64,000 nucleotides of DNA from Arthrobacter livingstonensis (lineage in GTDB: Bacteria; Actinomycetota; Actinomycetes; Actinomycetales; Micrococcaceae), in the NCBI RefSeq assembly GCF_003219815.1, contig NZ_QJVD01000009.1, positions 122,064 through 186,063 on the forward strand. The letters are read 5' to 3'. This document shows, piece by piece, positions 1-10,057 of this stretch (position 1 is the first letter of the stretch; every line of letters starts with the position of its first letter). Below the pieces are notes generated by a model that saw only the letters and a program-made list of their open reading frames with translations, had not been told where the DNA came from and made no database searches. The position numbers and the translations under genes were made by a program.

Positions 1-1213
1 GCAGCGCGTGGGCATTGCCATGGCCTTTGCCTGCCGGCCCGCCGTCATGGTGCTCGATGAGCCCACCACCGGTCTGGATGTCACCACGCAGGCCGTGGTC
101 CTGGAGACCATTGACCAGCTGGCGGAACGCCACCAGGTGGCGGGGCTTTACATCACCCACGACCTGGCCGTGGTGGCCACGGTCGCCGATGAGGTTGCCG
201 TCATGCTCGCGGGCGACATCGTCGAGCACGGTTCCACGGACCAGGTGCTGTTCTCCCCCAGCCACCCCTATACCCGTAGACTTCTGCGGGCCGTGCCTGA
301 CCTGGCCGGAAAACGACGGGTCGGCGAGGTGGAGGCCATCACGGGCGAACATCCCCTGGTGGTTCCGGGCCCGCTCGGAATTCCCGACACCACCACGGCA
401 ACGCCGCGGGCTGATGACGCGAAGCTGCTGCCCGCCACCGTGGCGGTCCGCGAACAAGAATCCGCACCGCTGCTACAGGTCCGCGGCCTTGCGCTGTCCT
501 ATGGCGGGCACAAGGTGCTCAACGGCATCGACTTCGAGCTGATGGAAGGCGAATCCATAATGCTGCTGGGCGAGTCGGGGTCCGGCAAGACCACCCTTTC
601 GCGCTGTATGGCGGGCTTGAATGACAACTACACAGGCGCCGTCGAACTTTCCGGCGCTGAGCTGGCCACCGGCACCCGGAAACGTTCGGCCGGGGACCGC
701 CGCCGGATCCAGTATGTCTTCCAGAGCCCGTTTTCCTCGCTGAACCCGCGCCGCACCATCGCCGAGTCCGTGGGTGTCCCCTTGCAGATGGCAGGCGTGG
801 GCAACCGCAGGGATCGCCGGGCCAAGGTGCTTGAGGCACTTGACCAGGTGCGCCTGGGCGGGAGCTACATGGACCGCCGCCCGGGTGAACTCAGCGGCGG
901 GGAACGCCAGCGCGCGGCCATTGCACGGGCCCTGGTCAATGCGCCGTCTCTGCTGGTGTGCGACGAAATCACCAGTGCCCTGGACGTCTCCGTGCAGGCC
1001 TCCATCCTGGACCTGCTGCGGACGCTGCAGTCGGAGACAGGGATGTCCATGCTCTTCGTAACCCACAACATTGCCCTGGCCCGGCACATTTCCCAGCGCC
1101 TGGCCGTGCTGCAGAAGGGCAGGATCGTGGATCTGGGCACCACCGAAGACGTCCTGACCAACCCGCAGCACGGCTACACCCAGGAGCTCCTGGCCAACGT
1201 CCCCACTTTCTAA
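1..1213 (+). CDS. Peptide-type ABC transporter ATPase with two nucleotide-binding domains (5' truncated)
   Basis: ATP-hydrolysing subunit of an importer resembling the oligopeptide/dipeptide (Opp/Dpp/Gsi) family, cytoplasmic and membrane-associated. The window opens inside the signature motif of the first ATPase domain (QRVGIAMA), so Walker A of that domain lies outside. Visible are Walker B with D-loop (VMVLDEPTTGLD), the switch His (YITHDLAVV) and the family tail HPYTRRLLRAVP. A second complete domain follows: Walker A GESGSGKTT (about residue 190 of the visible part), Q-loop VFQSPFSSLNP, signature LSGGERQRAAIARA, Walker B LLVCDEITSALD and tail HGYTQELL. The two-ATPase-in-one-chain form is common in actinobacterial peptide/nickel-type importers. 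The substrate cannot be read from this part; permease and binding-protein genes would lie to the left. Confidence 0.9.
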   Translation, partial: QRVGIAMAFACRPAVMVLDEPTTGLDVTTQAVVLETIDQLAERHQVAGLYITHDLAVVATVADEVAVMLAGDIVEHGSTDQVLFSPSHPYTRRLLRAVPDLAGKRRVGEVEAITGEHPLVVPGPLGIPDTTTATPRADDAKLLPATVAVREQESAPLLQVRGLALSYGGHKVLNGIDFELMEGESIMLLGESGSGKTTLSRCMAGLNDNYTGAVELSGAELATGTRKRSAGDRRRIQYVFQSPFSSLNPRRTIAESVGVPLQMAGVGNRRDRRAKVLEALDQVRLGGSYMDRRPGELSGGERQRAAIARALVNAPSLLVCDEITSALDVSVQASILDLLRTLQSETGMSMLFVTHNIALARHISQRLAVLQKGRIVDLGTTEDVLTNPQHGYTQELLANVPTF

Positions 1214-1221
1214 GGATGCCC

Positions 1222-2397
1222 ATGAACACAGCACCAGCCATCACCACCCACAACGACGGCCTCCCGGCAGCAGGCTTCGATGGCCTCAAGGATGTGTTTG
1301 CCACACACCTGGCCACGGCGGAGGGCGGCATGGCCTTTTGCGTGTACCGCGACGGCGCCCCGCTGGCCCGGTTCTACGGCGGGCGCACCGTGCGCGACGG
1401 CGGATCCCCGGCAGTGGGGGCCGGCGAAGCTGCGGACTGGTCGGCAGGCACCATGGCCGTGCTGTTTTCCGGCACGAAGGGCGTGGTGGCCACGATTGCC
1501 GCGATTCTGGTGGACCGTGGACTGCTGGACCCGCACGCCACGGTGGCGGCCTACTGGCCGGAGTTTGCCGCAGCCGGGAAGGAATCCGTCACCGTGGCAC
1601 ACATCCTCAGCCACACCGTGGGGCTGGTCTACGTCGATCCCGAGCCTGGCAAAAACCTGCGCTACGACAACAGGGCCCAGGCCGCGCTGCTGGCCGCCCA
1701 GGCTCCCCTGTGGACTCCCGGCAGCAGGGTCGCCTACCACGCCCTGACGTACGGCTACCTGACCGCCGAACTGTTTTACCGGGCGACGGGCAAGACCGTG
1801 GGGACTCTGTTCAAGGAGCTTGTGGCCGGGCCCCTGGACCTGGAGATCCACCTTGGCCTGCCCGAATCCCTCGACGGGCGGCTGGCCACGGTCTTCCGTT
1901 CGGACAACTACGCCATCAGCACGTTCCTCCAGGATCCCGTCCGCCGCAAGATCGTGGACCGGATGTACGGCCAGAGCCTCACCGGAACCGGCGACCCCTT
2001 CAACTCTGTGGAGATGCGCCGTGCGGAAATGGCCTCCGGCGGCGGCATAGCCACGGCTGACGCCATGGCGGCCCTGTACTCCGTCCTGGCGGCTCCCGCC
2101 GCTGCGCTGGTCTCCGCGGAGACCCTGGCCGCAGCGACCACGACCTGGGCGGAAGGCGTGGATGCGGTCAATGACCGGCCGTTGCGCTTTGGCCTGGGCT
2201 ATGAACTCGCCGATCCGCTGGGCAGCTATGGTCCCGTCGCCCCGGCCTTTGGGCATTCCGGCGCCGGCGGCGGCCTCCATGGCGCCTGGCCGGACAAGAA
2301 CATCGGATTTTCGTTCCTGAGCAATGAGATGCTCTCCGAAGACCAGGACCGGCGCGCCAAGGACCTGCTGGCCGCCCTGGCCCGCACCGTCCCGTAG
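1222..2397 (+). CDS. Serine hydrolase of the beta-lactamase/EstB family
   Basis: Predicted serine beta-lactamase-fold hydrolase (class C/penicillin-binding-protein-like esterase), 391 aa. The catalytic SxxK tetrad is S-G-T-K at about residues 83-86 (VLFSGTKG). A tyrosine motif (VAYHALTYGY) follows near residue 172 and a GHSGAGG segment near 343 stands where the third motif is expected. There is no signal peptide, so it is probably cytoplasmic; many relatives hydrolyse esters or amides rather than beta-lactams. The ATG at 1222 has AAGGA five bases upstream, which is better than the ATG at 1216 that overlaps that ribosome-binding site. It lies 8 bp after the ABC ATPase and probably shares its transcript, so processing of an imported substrate is a reasonable guess. 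Confidence 0.85.
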   Translation: MNTAPAITTHNDGLPAAGFDGLKDVFATHLATAEGGMAFCVYRDGAPLARFYGGRTVRDGGSPAVGAGEAADWSAGTMAVLFSGTKGVVATIAAILVDRGLLDPHATVAAYWPEFAAAGKESVTVAHILSHTVGLVYVDPEPGKNLRYDNRAQAALLAAQAPLWTPGSRVAYHALTYGYLTAELFYRATGKTVGTLFKELVAGPLDLEIHLGLPESLDGRLATVFRSDNYAISTFLQDPVRRKIVDRMYGQSLTGTGDPFNSVEMRRAEMASGGGIATADAMAALYSVLAAPAAALVSAETLAAATTTWAEGVDAVNDRPLRFGLGYELADPLGSYGPVAPAFGHSGAGGGLHGAWPDKNIGFSFLSNEMLSEDQDRRAKDLLAALARTVP

Positions 2398-2404
2398 TCC
2401 CTGC

Positions 2405-3121
2405 CTACAGCCCGGTGACCAGCTCGGTGTCCCGGGAGTAGGCGGTCAGGACGGCGGCCTCGACGGCGTCCACGGTAATCCCCGGGGCCAGGTCCTCGGC
2501 GGCACCGGCGGTGCGTGGGTCCCAGGCCAGGCCCAGGGCATCATAAGTGTCCACGAGAACCCCCCGGATGGGGGCCGAGTCCTGCACCACTATCACCGAG
2601 CTGAAAAGCCAGGCGCCGGCAACAACGCGCTGTGCCGTGCCCACCAGCTTGAGAGGGCCGGGCGTGCCCCGGCCAAATACGCTGAACTCGCCCGGGCAGT
2701 ATTCGCCAGGGATCTCCCCCACCCCGGCGTCCACGCCGAGGGAGCGGAGAGCGTCGGTGAACAGTTCGCCAAAGAAGCCAAAACGGGCCTTGGCGTCGGC
2801 GATGGAATCTTCCTGCGGCTGGATGTGGTCCACGATCAGTGTGCCCCGGTGGTATGCCGCGGCACGGCCGCCGGCGCGGCGCACGGCCGGGATGAAGCCG
2901 TGGGCCAGTGATGCCTTCCTGGCCTCCGCGAAGCCCGCCAGCCGGGTGTCCCGCTGGCCGAAGGCCACGGTGGGCTCGGGCCTGTACAGGCGCAGCATGG
3001 CGGGAAGCCTCCCCGCCTTCACTTCCGCAAGCAGCTCCAGCCCGCGGTTCAGGTCCGCTTCGGCACCCAGCGACTCCGCCTGGCGGTGCACGGCCAGGCT
3101 TGGAGCCAGAAGACGGCTCAC
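2405..3121 (-). CDS. Lipoate-protein ligase A / octanoyltransferase-like protein
   Basis: Member of the BPL/LplA/LipB fold family, 238 aa, which transfers lipoyl or octanoyl groups to lysines of acceptor domains in 2-oxoacid dehydrogenases or GcvH. The ligand-binding loop reads RRAGGRAAAYHRG (residues 81-93), a variant of the family RR..GG.A..H..G motif. The invariant lysine is in PLKLVGTAQR (about K158). The C-terminal accessory domain of large LplA enzymes is absent, so it resembles the short LplA/LipM-type proteins. Start is GTG at 3121, which overlaps the upstream stop as GTGA, indicating translational coupling with the thioesterase-like gene. Whether it acts as a ligase, an amidotransferase or a scavenging enzyme is not settled by sequence. 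Confidence 0.8.
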   Translation of the reverse strand: MSRLLAPSLAVHRQAESLGAEADLNRGLELLAEVKAGRLPAMLRLYRPEPTVAFGQRDTRLAGFAEARKASLAHGFIPAVRRAGGRAAAYHRGTLIVDHIQPQEDSIADAKARFGFFGELFTDALRSLGVDAGVGEIPGEYCPGEFSVFGRGTPGPLKLVGTAQRVVAGAWLFSSVIVVQDSAPIRGVLVDTYDALGLAWDPRTAGAAEDLAPGITVDAVEAAVLTAYSRDTELVTGL

Positions 3122-3930
3122 TTGGCGTGCGGGATGGGACGCACCGTCAGGATCTGTTCAGCGCGCCCAAATGGCCCGGTGACGTCGTGCAGCACCGAGG
3201 ACGTTAATCCAATGCCGTCCCCCGCAAACGACACGTGCGTGTCAAGCCCCAGCCATTCGCCGACGGGCTCGCGGTAGACATGCACGGACAGGTCGACGTT
3301 GGGGAACATGTAGCTGCCGGCCCCGGGGGCCACTCGGGCGGCAATGCCGTTGGCGCTGTCCACCAGCCCCAGGAGGCGTACCAGCGCGGAGGTGGGCTCG
3401 CCGTCGACCATGTCATGGGGCGTGCGCAGCCAGGCACGCCCGTGGCCGGGCCGGTGGCCGGGAACCGTGCGGCCCTCCAGGGAGGCAATGAAGCCACCGG
3501 GCCAGATGTTCAGGCCGTGCCAGGACTGGGACTCCGCGAGCGGGGTGAACTGCTCGTCCTCAATGGCCTGCACCGCCGTCGTATCCAGGGTGAGCATGCG
3601 CCACGCCGTCACGCGCACCGCGGTGCGGCCGCCGGCAACCAGCTGCGCCTCCAGCAGCTCAATGGTGCGCCCTGGACGCAGCACCGTGGTTTCAATGTTG
3701 AATTCGCCGGCCGGAATCAGTCCGAGGATGTCAAAGTTGAACCGTGTCAGCCGCATGCCCTCGCGCGGCTCGAACTGTTCCAGTGCGCGAACCAGCAGGC
3801 CCGCCACGGGGGCCATGTGCTGTTCGTGATCGTTCCACGCGCCTTGGGCATGAACGGTGGACTCGTAACGGCCGCCCCCCAGGTGCCGGTAGTACGCCTG
3901 TGAGCCGGAGGTTGTGGTGGTTTCGTGCAT
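3118..3930 (-). CDS. Thioesterase-family (hot-dog fold) protein
   Basis: 270-aa protein resembling the actinobacterial double-hot-dog acyl-CoA thioesterases (TesB-like). It opens with a sequence like AYYRHLGGGRYESTVHAQGAWN and carries features of the N-terminal hot dog (GRTIELLEAQLVAGGRTAVRVTAWRML) and C-terminal hot dog (HVYREPVGEWLGLDTHVSF). Predicted to hydrolyse acyl-CoA esters in the cytoplasm. It is first in a two-gene leftward unit, its TGA overlapping the GTG start of the lipoate ligase-like gene. Pairing a thioesterase with a lipoyl/octanoyl-transfer protein suggests a shared acyl substrate, but this is inference. Confidence 0.75.
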   Translation of the reverse strand: MHETTTTSGSQAYYRHLGGGRYESTVHAQGAWNDHEQHMAPVAGLLVRALEQFEPREGMRLTRFNFDILGLIPAGEFNIETTVLRPGRTIELLEAQLVAGGRTAVRVTAWRMLTLDTTAVQAIEDEQFTPLAESQSWHGLNIWPGGFIASLEGRTVPGHRPGHGRAWLRTPHDMVDGEPTSALVRLLGLVDSANGIAARVAPGAGSYMFPNVDLSVHVYREPVGEWLGLDTHVSFAGDGIGLTSSVLHDVTGPFGRAEQILTVRPIPHAK

Positions 3931-3950
3931 GGCTACGACTTTACCGCCCG

Positions 3951-4496
3951 TCAGGGGTGCGTCATTGACCGTGCAACGCCCGGCTCCGGATTCATGACAG
4001 GGCAGTCGTCCAGCGCAGTCCGGTCCAGCCTGCGGCGCCGGGAGACGCGGATGAGGTGGATGCCCAACGCAGCGGCCCCGGCAAGCAGCAGCAGCGAAAC
4101 GAGGGCCAGTGGCGAGCCCGCGGCCGCCGCGACGGCAGCGTCAAACGCCGCCAGGCCGACGGTGGCGTAAATGGCCGCCCAGGCCAGCGCGCCGACAACC
4201 GTGGCGGGAACGTAGCGGCGCAGGGGCATCCGCCCCACGCCTGCCGCCAGGTTGACGGCAGTCTGCACGCCGATGGTCAGGAAGCTCACGCTCACGGCGG
4301 GAGCGCCCCAGCGGGCAATGGCCTTCTCGGCGCGGAGCACCGCAGGAGAATCAAGGTACTTTTGCATTCTGCTCCTGCGGCCGCCGGCGGCCACACCGCG
4401 GCCAGCCCAGTAGGTCGCATTGGAGCGCAGCATGACGACCACAAACAACATCAGGTAGGCCCAAATGAACGGCAGGGAACCGATGCTTTCCATCAT
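3951..4496 (-). CDS. DedA/VTT-domain membrane protein
   Basis: 181-aa integral membrane protein similar to the DedA/SNARE-associated family, which contributes to lipid scrambling and proton-dependent homeostasis. Hydrophobic segments lie at about residues 9-22, 66-85, 97-120 and 128-147. The central part (RWGAPAVSVSFLTIGVQTAVNLAAGVGRMPLRRYVPATVVGALAWA, cited as family-like) corresponds to the conserved VTT core, and the tail is basic and cytoplasmic. It is short at the N terminus compared with typical DedA proteins of about 200 aa. Two adjacent ATGs (4496 and 4493) are possible starts, both with a weak ribosome-binding site. Confidence 0.7.
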   Translation of the reverse strand: MMESIGSLPFIWAYLMLFVVVMLRSNATYWAGRGVAAGGRRSRMQKYLDSPAVLRAEKAIARWGAPAVSVSFLTIGVQTAVNLAAGVGRMPLRRYVPATVVGALAWAAIYATVGLAAFDAAVAAAAGSPLALVSLLLLAGAAALGIHLIRVSRRRRLDRTALDDCPVMNPEPGVARSMTHP

Positions 4497-4638
4497 TCGT
4501 GTGCTGCCCCCGTAAGAAATTCGGCTACTTAAACTTGCGCTAATTGGCTCCCTTCATCGTAGCGAACGCCCGCCGGGTTTCCCTAATGGCCCATTCCTGA
4601 CCCCGGCCTTCCAGGGCCCACGTGACAGGGGCCGTCAT

Positions 4639-5112
4639 TCAGCCTGCGCCCCACGATGGCGGCAGGATTCCATGCAAGGGTTGCAGGAGCTCCGGGTTGG
4701 CATTGGGCGCCCACGGAAACCGCCCCTCTACATCGGTCCACACCAACTGGATGGCCGACATGCGGCACCCGTACAACTCATGGGCCCAGATCAAGACGTC
4801 TTCCGGGTGGACAACCTCCAGCGAGTACACCGAGCATTCATCCCCCAACAACGCCAGTCCGGGGACAAACGACTCCTGACCCGAGAGCACCATCGTCGCA
4901 AAGAGCGTCAGCATTGCCTGTGCCGCCCTGGCGTCCAGGCCGGTGACCAGCAGTTCCGGGTGCCCCGACTTCGTGAGCCCCATGGTGTAACCGAACGGCG
5001 GCGAGCCAGGAGAGCCTTCAACCAGGACAGTGGTGTAGCCGTACCGGGCTATCCGTTTCCTGTTTTGCTCACGAACCTGCTCCCATGACTTTCCGTCGCA
5101 CATTTCGCACAC
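4639..5112 (-). CDS. DUF4262 domain protein
   Basis: 157-aa protein of the DUF4262 family, function unknown. The N terminus has CEMCDGKSW followed by the family segment YGYTTVLVEGSPGSPPFGYT and MGLTKSGHPELLVTGLD; the C-terminal half contains DVLIWAHELYG and QLVWTDVEGRFPW. The start is taken as GTG at 5112 because AAGGAG sits six to seven bases before it; an in-frame extension to 5274 has no ribosome-binding site and reads like non-coding sequence. The gene is divergent from the flavoprotein gene, with 273 bp between them for promoters. Confidence 0.8.
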   Translation of the reverse strand: MCEMCDGKSWEQVREQNRKRIARYGYTTVLVEGSPGSPPFGYTMGLTKSGHPELLVTGLDARAAQAMLTLFATMVLSGQESFVPGLALLGDECSVYSLEVVHPEDVLIWAHELYGCRMSAIQLVWTDVEGRFPWAPNANPELLQPLHGILPPSWGAG

Positions 5113-5385
5113 GTCCCGCTCCTTCCTCCGACCCGTCCAGGGTTCAAGTCTTCCCCTCCGGAAGGAAGGGCAGCAGGCCCGGGCGCCCGATTGTGGGTGC
5201 TCCGCCACCTGCCTGGTGCTGTGCAGGCACCATGCACGACGCCTCCCTTTGATTGCAGGCTCCTTGATGGGCACTCCAGTACCTGCCGACCGGGAACGTC
5301 ACAGACCCGGCACTGCCACACTCCGTCCCTGCGGCGTAGCATCGTAAGGACCAAGCCTGGTTCGGCACGCCCCGGGAGGAACCCC

Positions 5386-6636
5386 ATGACTGAATCTGTT
5401 CCGACTGAAGCCGCGACGGAGACCACGTGCTGCATCGTCGGCGGCGGGCCCGCCGGCATGATGCTGGGCCTCCTGCTGGCCCGCGAGGGGGTGGACGTCA
5501 CAGTGTTGGAAAAGCACGCGGACTTTTTCAGGGACTTCCGCGGAGACACCATCCACCCCTCCACCTTGGACCTGATCGACCAGTTGGGCCTGCGGGGGAA
5601 GTTCCTGCAGATTCCCCAGAGCAGCATCACGACGCTGGACATCGTGGTCGGCGGGACACGGCTGACCCCCGTCAACTTCGGCACCCTGCGCGGGCCAAAC
5701 AAGCGGATAGCGCTCATGCCGCAGTGGGACTTTCTGGACCTGCTCGCGACGGAAGGGCGCACCCTGGGGAGCTTTCACCTGCTGATGGACACCGAGGTGA
5801 CCAGCCTGCTCCACACCGGTGGGGCCGTGTCCGGCGTGCTGGCGAAGGGACCCGGAGGCCCGCTTCGGCTTAACGCATCCCTGACGGTGGCGGCGGACGG
5901 GCGGGGCTCCACGGCACGTGCTGCTGCCGGCCTGAGCCCGGTGGCCCTCGGCGTCCCCATCGACGTGCTGTGGTTCCGCCTTCCCACTCCCCCGTCGCCG
6001 CCACCGGACACACTGGGATACCTTCGCAACGGCACCATGCTCATCACCATCCCGCGCACGGACTATTACCAGATGGGCATGCTGATCCCCAAGGGCAGCT
6101 TCAGCAGGATCCAGACCGACGGGCTGGACGCCTTCAAGGACAGCATCCGCACCAACGCCCCCTTCCTTGCCGTGGCGGTGGAATCGTTGCGGGACTGGGG
6201 CGCGGTCAAGCTCCTGTCCGCGCAGCTGGACCGCCTAAATCAGTGGTGGGTGCCCGGACTGCTGTGCATCGGCGATGCTGCCCACGCCATGAGCCCGGTC
6301 TTTGGCGTCGGCGTCAACTACGCGGTGCAGGACGCTGTGGCCGCCGCCCGCTTCCTGGCACCGCCACTGCTGGCCGGCGGCCCCACGGACGAGGCCATGC
6401 AGCGGTTGCAGCGCCGGCGCCAATGGCCGGTGCGCCTGATGCAGCCGCTGCAGCAGCAGGTCCACCGGATCCTGTCCGATGCCGGAGCGGCCCGCCTTGA
6501 CTCGATGCCGCAATGGCAGGCGCGTCTGGCCACCCTCGCCGCCACTGCGGCCCGCCCTTTCACGGCGCGCCTGGTGGGGCGCGGCTTCCTGCCGGAAAGG
6601 CTCCGCAGCGGCGCGCGGGAGAAACCTCGAATGTGA
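5386..6636 (+). CDS. FAD-dependent monooxygenase/oxidoreductase (aromatic hydroxylase-like)
   Basis: 416-aa flavoprotein of the group A FAD monooxygenase family (UbiH/MhpA/PHBH type). It has the N-terminal dinucleotide-binding motif GGGPAGMMLG followed by the acidic VLEKH strand, the RGDTIHPST substrate/FAD segment, the VAADGRGS (DG) motif near residue 170, and the GDAAHAMSPVFGVGVNYAVQD (second FAD/ribityl motif, cited in part) near residue 290. These are the hallmark motifs of NAD(P)H-dependent aromatic hydroxylases. ATG 5386 is preceded by GGGAGGA with five-base spacing. It stands alone upstream of an acyl-CoA synthetase; the substrate is not predictable. Confidence 0.85.
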   Translation: MTESVPTEAATETTCCIVGGGPAGMMLGLLLAREGVDVTVLEKHADFFRDFRGDTIHPSTLDLIDQLGLRGKFLQIPQSSITTLDIVVGGTRLTPVNFGTLRGPNKRIALMPQWDFLDLLATEGRTLGSFHLLMDTEVTSLLHTGGAVSGVLAKGPGGPLRLNASLTVAADGRGSTARAAAGLSPVALGVPIDVLWFRLPTPPSPPPDTLGYLRNGTMLITIPRTDYYQMGMLIPKGSFSRIQTDGLDAFKDSIRTNAPFLAVAVESLRDWGAVKLLSAQLDRLNQWWVPGLLCIGDAAHAMSPVFGVGVNYAVQDAVAAARFLAPPLLAGGPTDEAMQRLQRRRQWPVRLMQPLQQQVHRILSDAGAARLDSMPQWQARLATLAATAARPFTARLVGRGFLPERLRSGAREKPRM

Positions 6637-6676
6637 GTTAGTACACATTAACCGATTCGGGCATTAGCATCGAACC

Positions 6677-8308
6677 ATGACCAACGACGTTCAAGCTTCC
6701 TACACCTCCGGAACTTCCACCACCGCACTGCTCGGCGACACGATTGGCGCCAACTTTGCCCGTACGGCCGCCCGCTTTTCCGAGAGTGAGGCACTGGTGG
6801 ACGTGCCGTCCGGCCGGCGCTGGAGCTATGGGAAGCTCAATGACGATGTCGACGCCCTGGCCCGCGGGCTCCTCGCCGCCGGCGTCGCCAAGGGTGACCG
6901 GGTGGGCATCTGGGCACCGAACGTGCCGGAGTGGGTGCTCATCCAGTACGCCACGGCCAAGATCGGCGCCATCCTGGTCAACGTCAACCCCTCCTACCGC
7001 CAGCATGAGCTCAAGTACGCGGTGCGGCAGTCCGGGATGCGCATGATCGTGGCCCTGCCGGAATTCCGTGGCTCGGACTACGCGGGCATGATCGACGCCG
7101 TCCACCCCGAGTGCCCCGACTTGGCCGACGTGGTCTACATCGGCACCGGCTCCTGGGACGCGCTCGTGGCTGGCGGCGCGGCGGTGGCGGCGGACGCCGT
7201 CGAACAGGCCATGGCGGCCCTGAGCACCGACGACCCCATCAACATCCAGTACACCTCCGGCACCACGGGTTCACCCAAGGGCGCCACGCTCAGCCACCAC
7301 AACATCCTCAACAACGGCTACTTCGTCACCGAGACCATCAATCTCACCGAGACGGACCGCGTGTGTGTGCCGGTACCGTTCTACCACTGCTTTGGCATGG
7401 TCATGTGCAACCTGGGCGCCACCTCCCACGGGGCTGCGATAGTCATTCCGGCGCCGTCCTTTGACGCCGCCGCCACGCTTCGGGCCGTCCAGGAGGAACG
7501 CTGCACCGCCCTGTACGGCGTGCCCACCATGTTCATTGCCGAACTCAACCTGCCCGACTTCGCCAGCTTCGACCTCACGAGCCTGCGCACCGGCATCATG
7601 GCCGGCTCGCCCTGCCCGGTGGAGGTCATGAAGCGCACCATGACGGAGATGCACATGTCCGAGGTCTCCATTGCGTATGGCATGACCGAGACGTCGCCGG
7701 TGTCCATGCAGACCCAGACGGACGACGACGTGGCCCACCGCACTGAGACCGTGGGCCGGGTGCACCCCCACCTTGAGGTGAAAATTGTGGACCCCACAAC
7801 GGGCCTGACTGCCCCTCGAGGGACCCCGGGGGAATTTTGCACCCGCGGCTATTCCGTGATGCTCGGTTACTGGAACGACCCCGAAAAGACCGCCGCCGCC
7901 ATTGACTCCGCCCGCTGGATGCACACCGGCGACCTCGCCGTCATGTACAACGACGGCTACGTCAACATCGTGGGCCGGATCAAGGACATGGTGATCCGGG
8001 GCGGGGAGAACCTGTACCCGAGGGAAATTGAGGAGTTCCTGTACTCGCACCCGGACATTGCCGACGTCCAGGTCATAGGCGTCCCGGATGAAAAGTACGG
8101 CGAAGAGCTGTGCGCCTGGCTCCTGATGAAGCCCGGTGCCCCCGCCTTGGACCAGGCTGGCGTGGCAGCTTTCTGCGAGGGGCACCTGTCGCGGCAGAAG
8201 GTGCCGCGCTACGTGCTGGTGGTGGACGAATTCCCCATGACTGTCACCGGCAAGGTGCGCAAGATGGACATGCGCGCCACCACGGTGGAATTGCTGGGCC
8301 TCGGCTGA
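6677..8308 (+). CDS. AMP-dependent acyl-CoA synthetase (fatty-acid or aryl acid activating)
   Basis: 543-aa ANL-superfamily adenylate-forming enzyme: acid + ATP + CoA gives acyl-CoA + AMP + PPi. The P-loop-like motif [11 protein letters not shown] lies at about residue 191, the A5 motif YGMTETSP at about 334, the hinge region [11 protein letters not shown]...[21 protein letters not shown] at about 417-455, and the catalytic lysine motif TGKVRK near 524. It is full length for the medium/long-chain synthetase group. Forty bases separate it from the flavoprotein gene in the same direction, so co-transcription is possible and could mean joint oxidation and CoA activation of one acid. Confidence 0.9.
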   Translation: MTNDVQASYTSGTSTTALLGDTIGANFARTAARFSESEALVDVPSGRRWSYGKLNDDVDALARGLLAAGVAKGDRVGIWAPNVPEWVLIQYATAKIGAILVNVNPSYRQHELKYAVRQSGMRMIVALPEFRGSDYAGMIDAVHPECPDLADVVYIGTGSWDALVAGGAAVAADAVEQAMAALSTDDPINIQYTSGTTGSPKGATLSHHNILNNGYFVTETINLTETDRVCVPVPFYHCFGMVMCNLGATSHGAAIVIPAPSFDAAATLRAVQEERCTALYGVPTMFIAELNLPDFASFDLTSLRTGIMAGSPCPVEVMKRTMTEMHMSEVSIAYGMTETSPVSMQTQTDDDVAHRTETVGRVHPHLEVKIVDPTTGLTAPRGTPGEFCTRGYSVMLGYWNDPEKTAAAIDSARWMHTGDLAVMYNDGYVNIVGRIKDMVIRGGENLYPREIEEFLYSHPDIADVQVIGVPDEKYGEELCAWLLMKPGAPALDQAGVAAFCEGHLSRQKVPRYVLVVDEFPMTVTGKVRKMDMRATTVELLGLG

Positions 8309-8387
8309 TACTGGCAACGGTCCGGCGTTTTCTCGGCGACTTCCCGGCCCTCGGCCGCGGGGCGGCCTCCCTCCTCCTTGACGTCGC

Positions 8388-8966
8388 CTACGAAAATACC
8401 GGGCCGTCGCCTCGCGTATCCAACGGACCAAACCCCGGGGGCAGGCGCACGTTCAGTCCGGGCCAGGACGCAGCGAAGCTTGGGTGCAGCGGCAGCTCAG
8501 CAACCTCGTCCTTTGGCACCCACTCGAGAGCCAGGCTCTCGGGGTCGCTGATGGTTGCCTCAAAAGGCGTAACCGCCCGCACGGCGACCGTGGTGTAGCT
8601 CCAGTAGCCGACGTCGTACACCGAGGTAAACAGAAGTTCCACGTTTTCCCTGGGCACGCCGGCTTCCTCCCATGCTTCGCGCAGGGCCCCGTCCACGGGG
8701 CTTTCGCCCTCGTGCAGGGCGCCACCGGGCAGGCCCCAGGTGCCGCCGTGGTGTGACCAGATTGCCCTATGCTGCAGCAGGACCCCGCGTCCGGCGTCGA
8801 ACACCAGGAGCCCTGCGGAACCAAACCTGCCCCAGAACTTCCCGGCGTCGCCCTCGACCCAGGCGTCGCCGGGATCCCGGGGACCGGCAATGTGGCCCGG
8901 GCGCACAACGGCCGCGGCATCCCGGACGAACCGGGCTGCCGCGGCTGCGGAGTCATGCGTGGACAA
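8388..8966 (-). CDS. NUDIX hydrolase
   Basis: 192-aa Nudix protein. The Nudix box matches GX5EX7REUXEEXGU: GALHEGESPVDGALREAWEE followed by AG (about residues 87-108), with metal-binding glutamates intact. The preceding HHGGTWGLPGG is typical for nucleotide-cleaning or ADP-ribose type enzymes. The start is TTG at 8966, three bases after the nrdF stop, so it is the last gene of the nrd transcript. Housecleaning of oxidised (d)NTPs would fit that setting, but the substrate is inferred. No strong ribosome-binding site is visible, consistent with coupling to nrdF translation. Confidence 0.85.
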   Translation of the reverse strand: MSTHDSAAAAARFVRDAAAVVRPGHIAGPRDPGDAWVEGDAGKFWGRFGSAGLLVFDAGRGVLLQHRAIWSHHGGTWGLPGGALHEGESPVDGALREAWEEAGVPRENVELLFTSVYDVGYWSYTTVAVRAVTPFEATISDPESLALEWVPKDEVAELPLHPSFAASWPGLNVRLPPGFGPLDTRGDGPVFS

Positions 8967-8969
8967 GGG

Positions 8970-9992
<1,023 letters not shown>

Positions 9993-10057
9993 TCAATCCT
10001 AAGCCGAAGGCACGACGGCGGGAAGCGCCCGCCGTCGTGCTCTTCAGTGATGCAGCG

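Noticed and set aside
1210-2280. Long minus-strand frame opposite the serine hydrolase
   Set aside because: Low-complexity translation, no motif, and the plus strand carries the SxxK catalytic motif.
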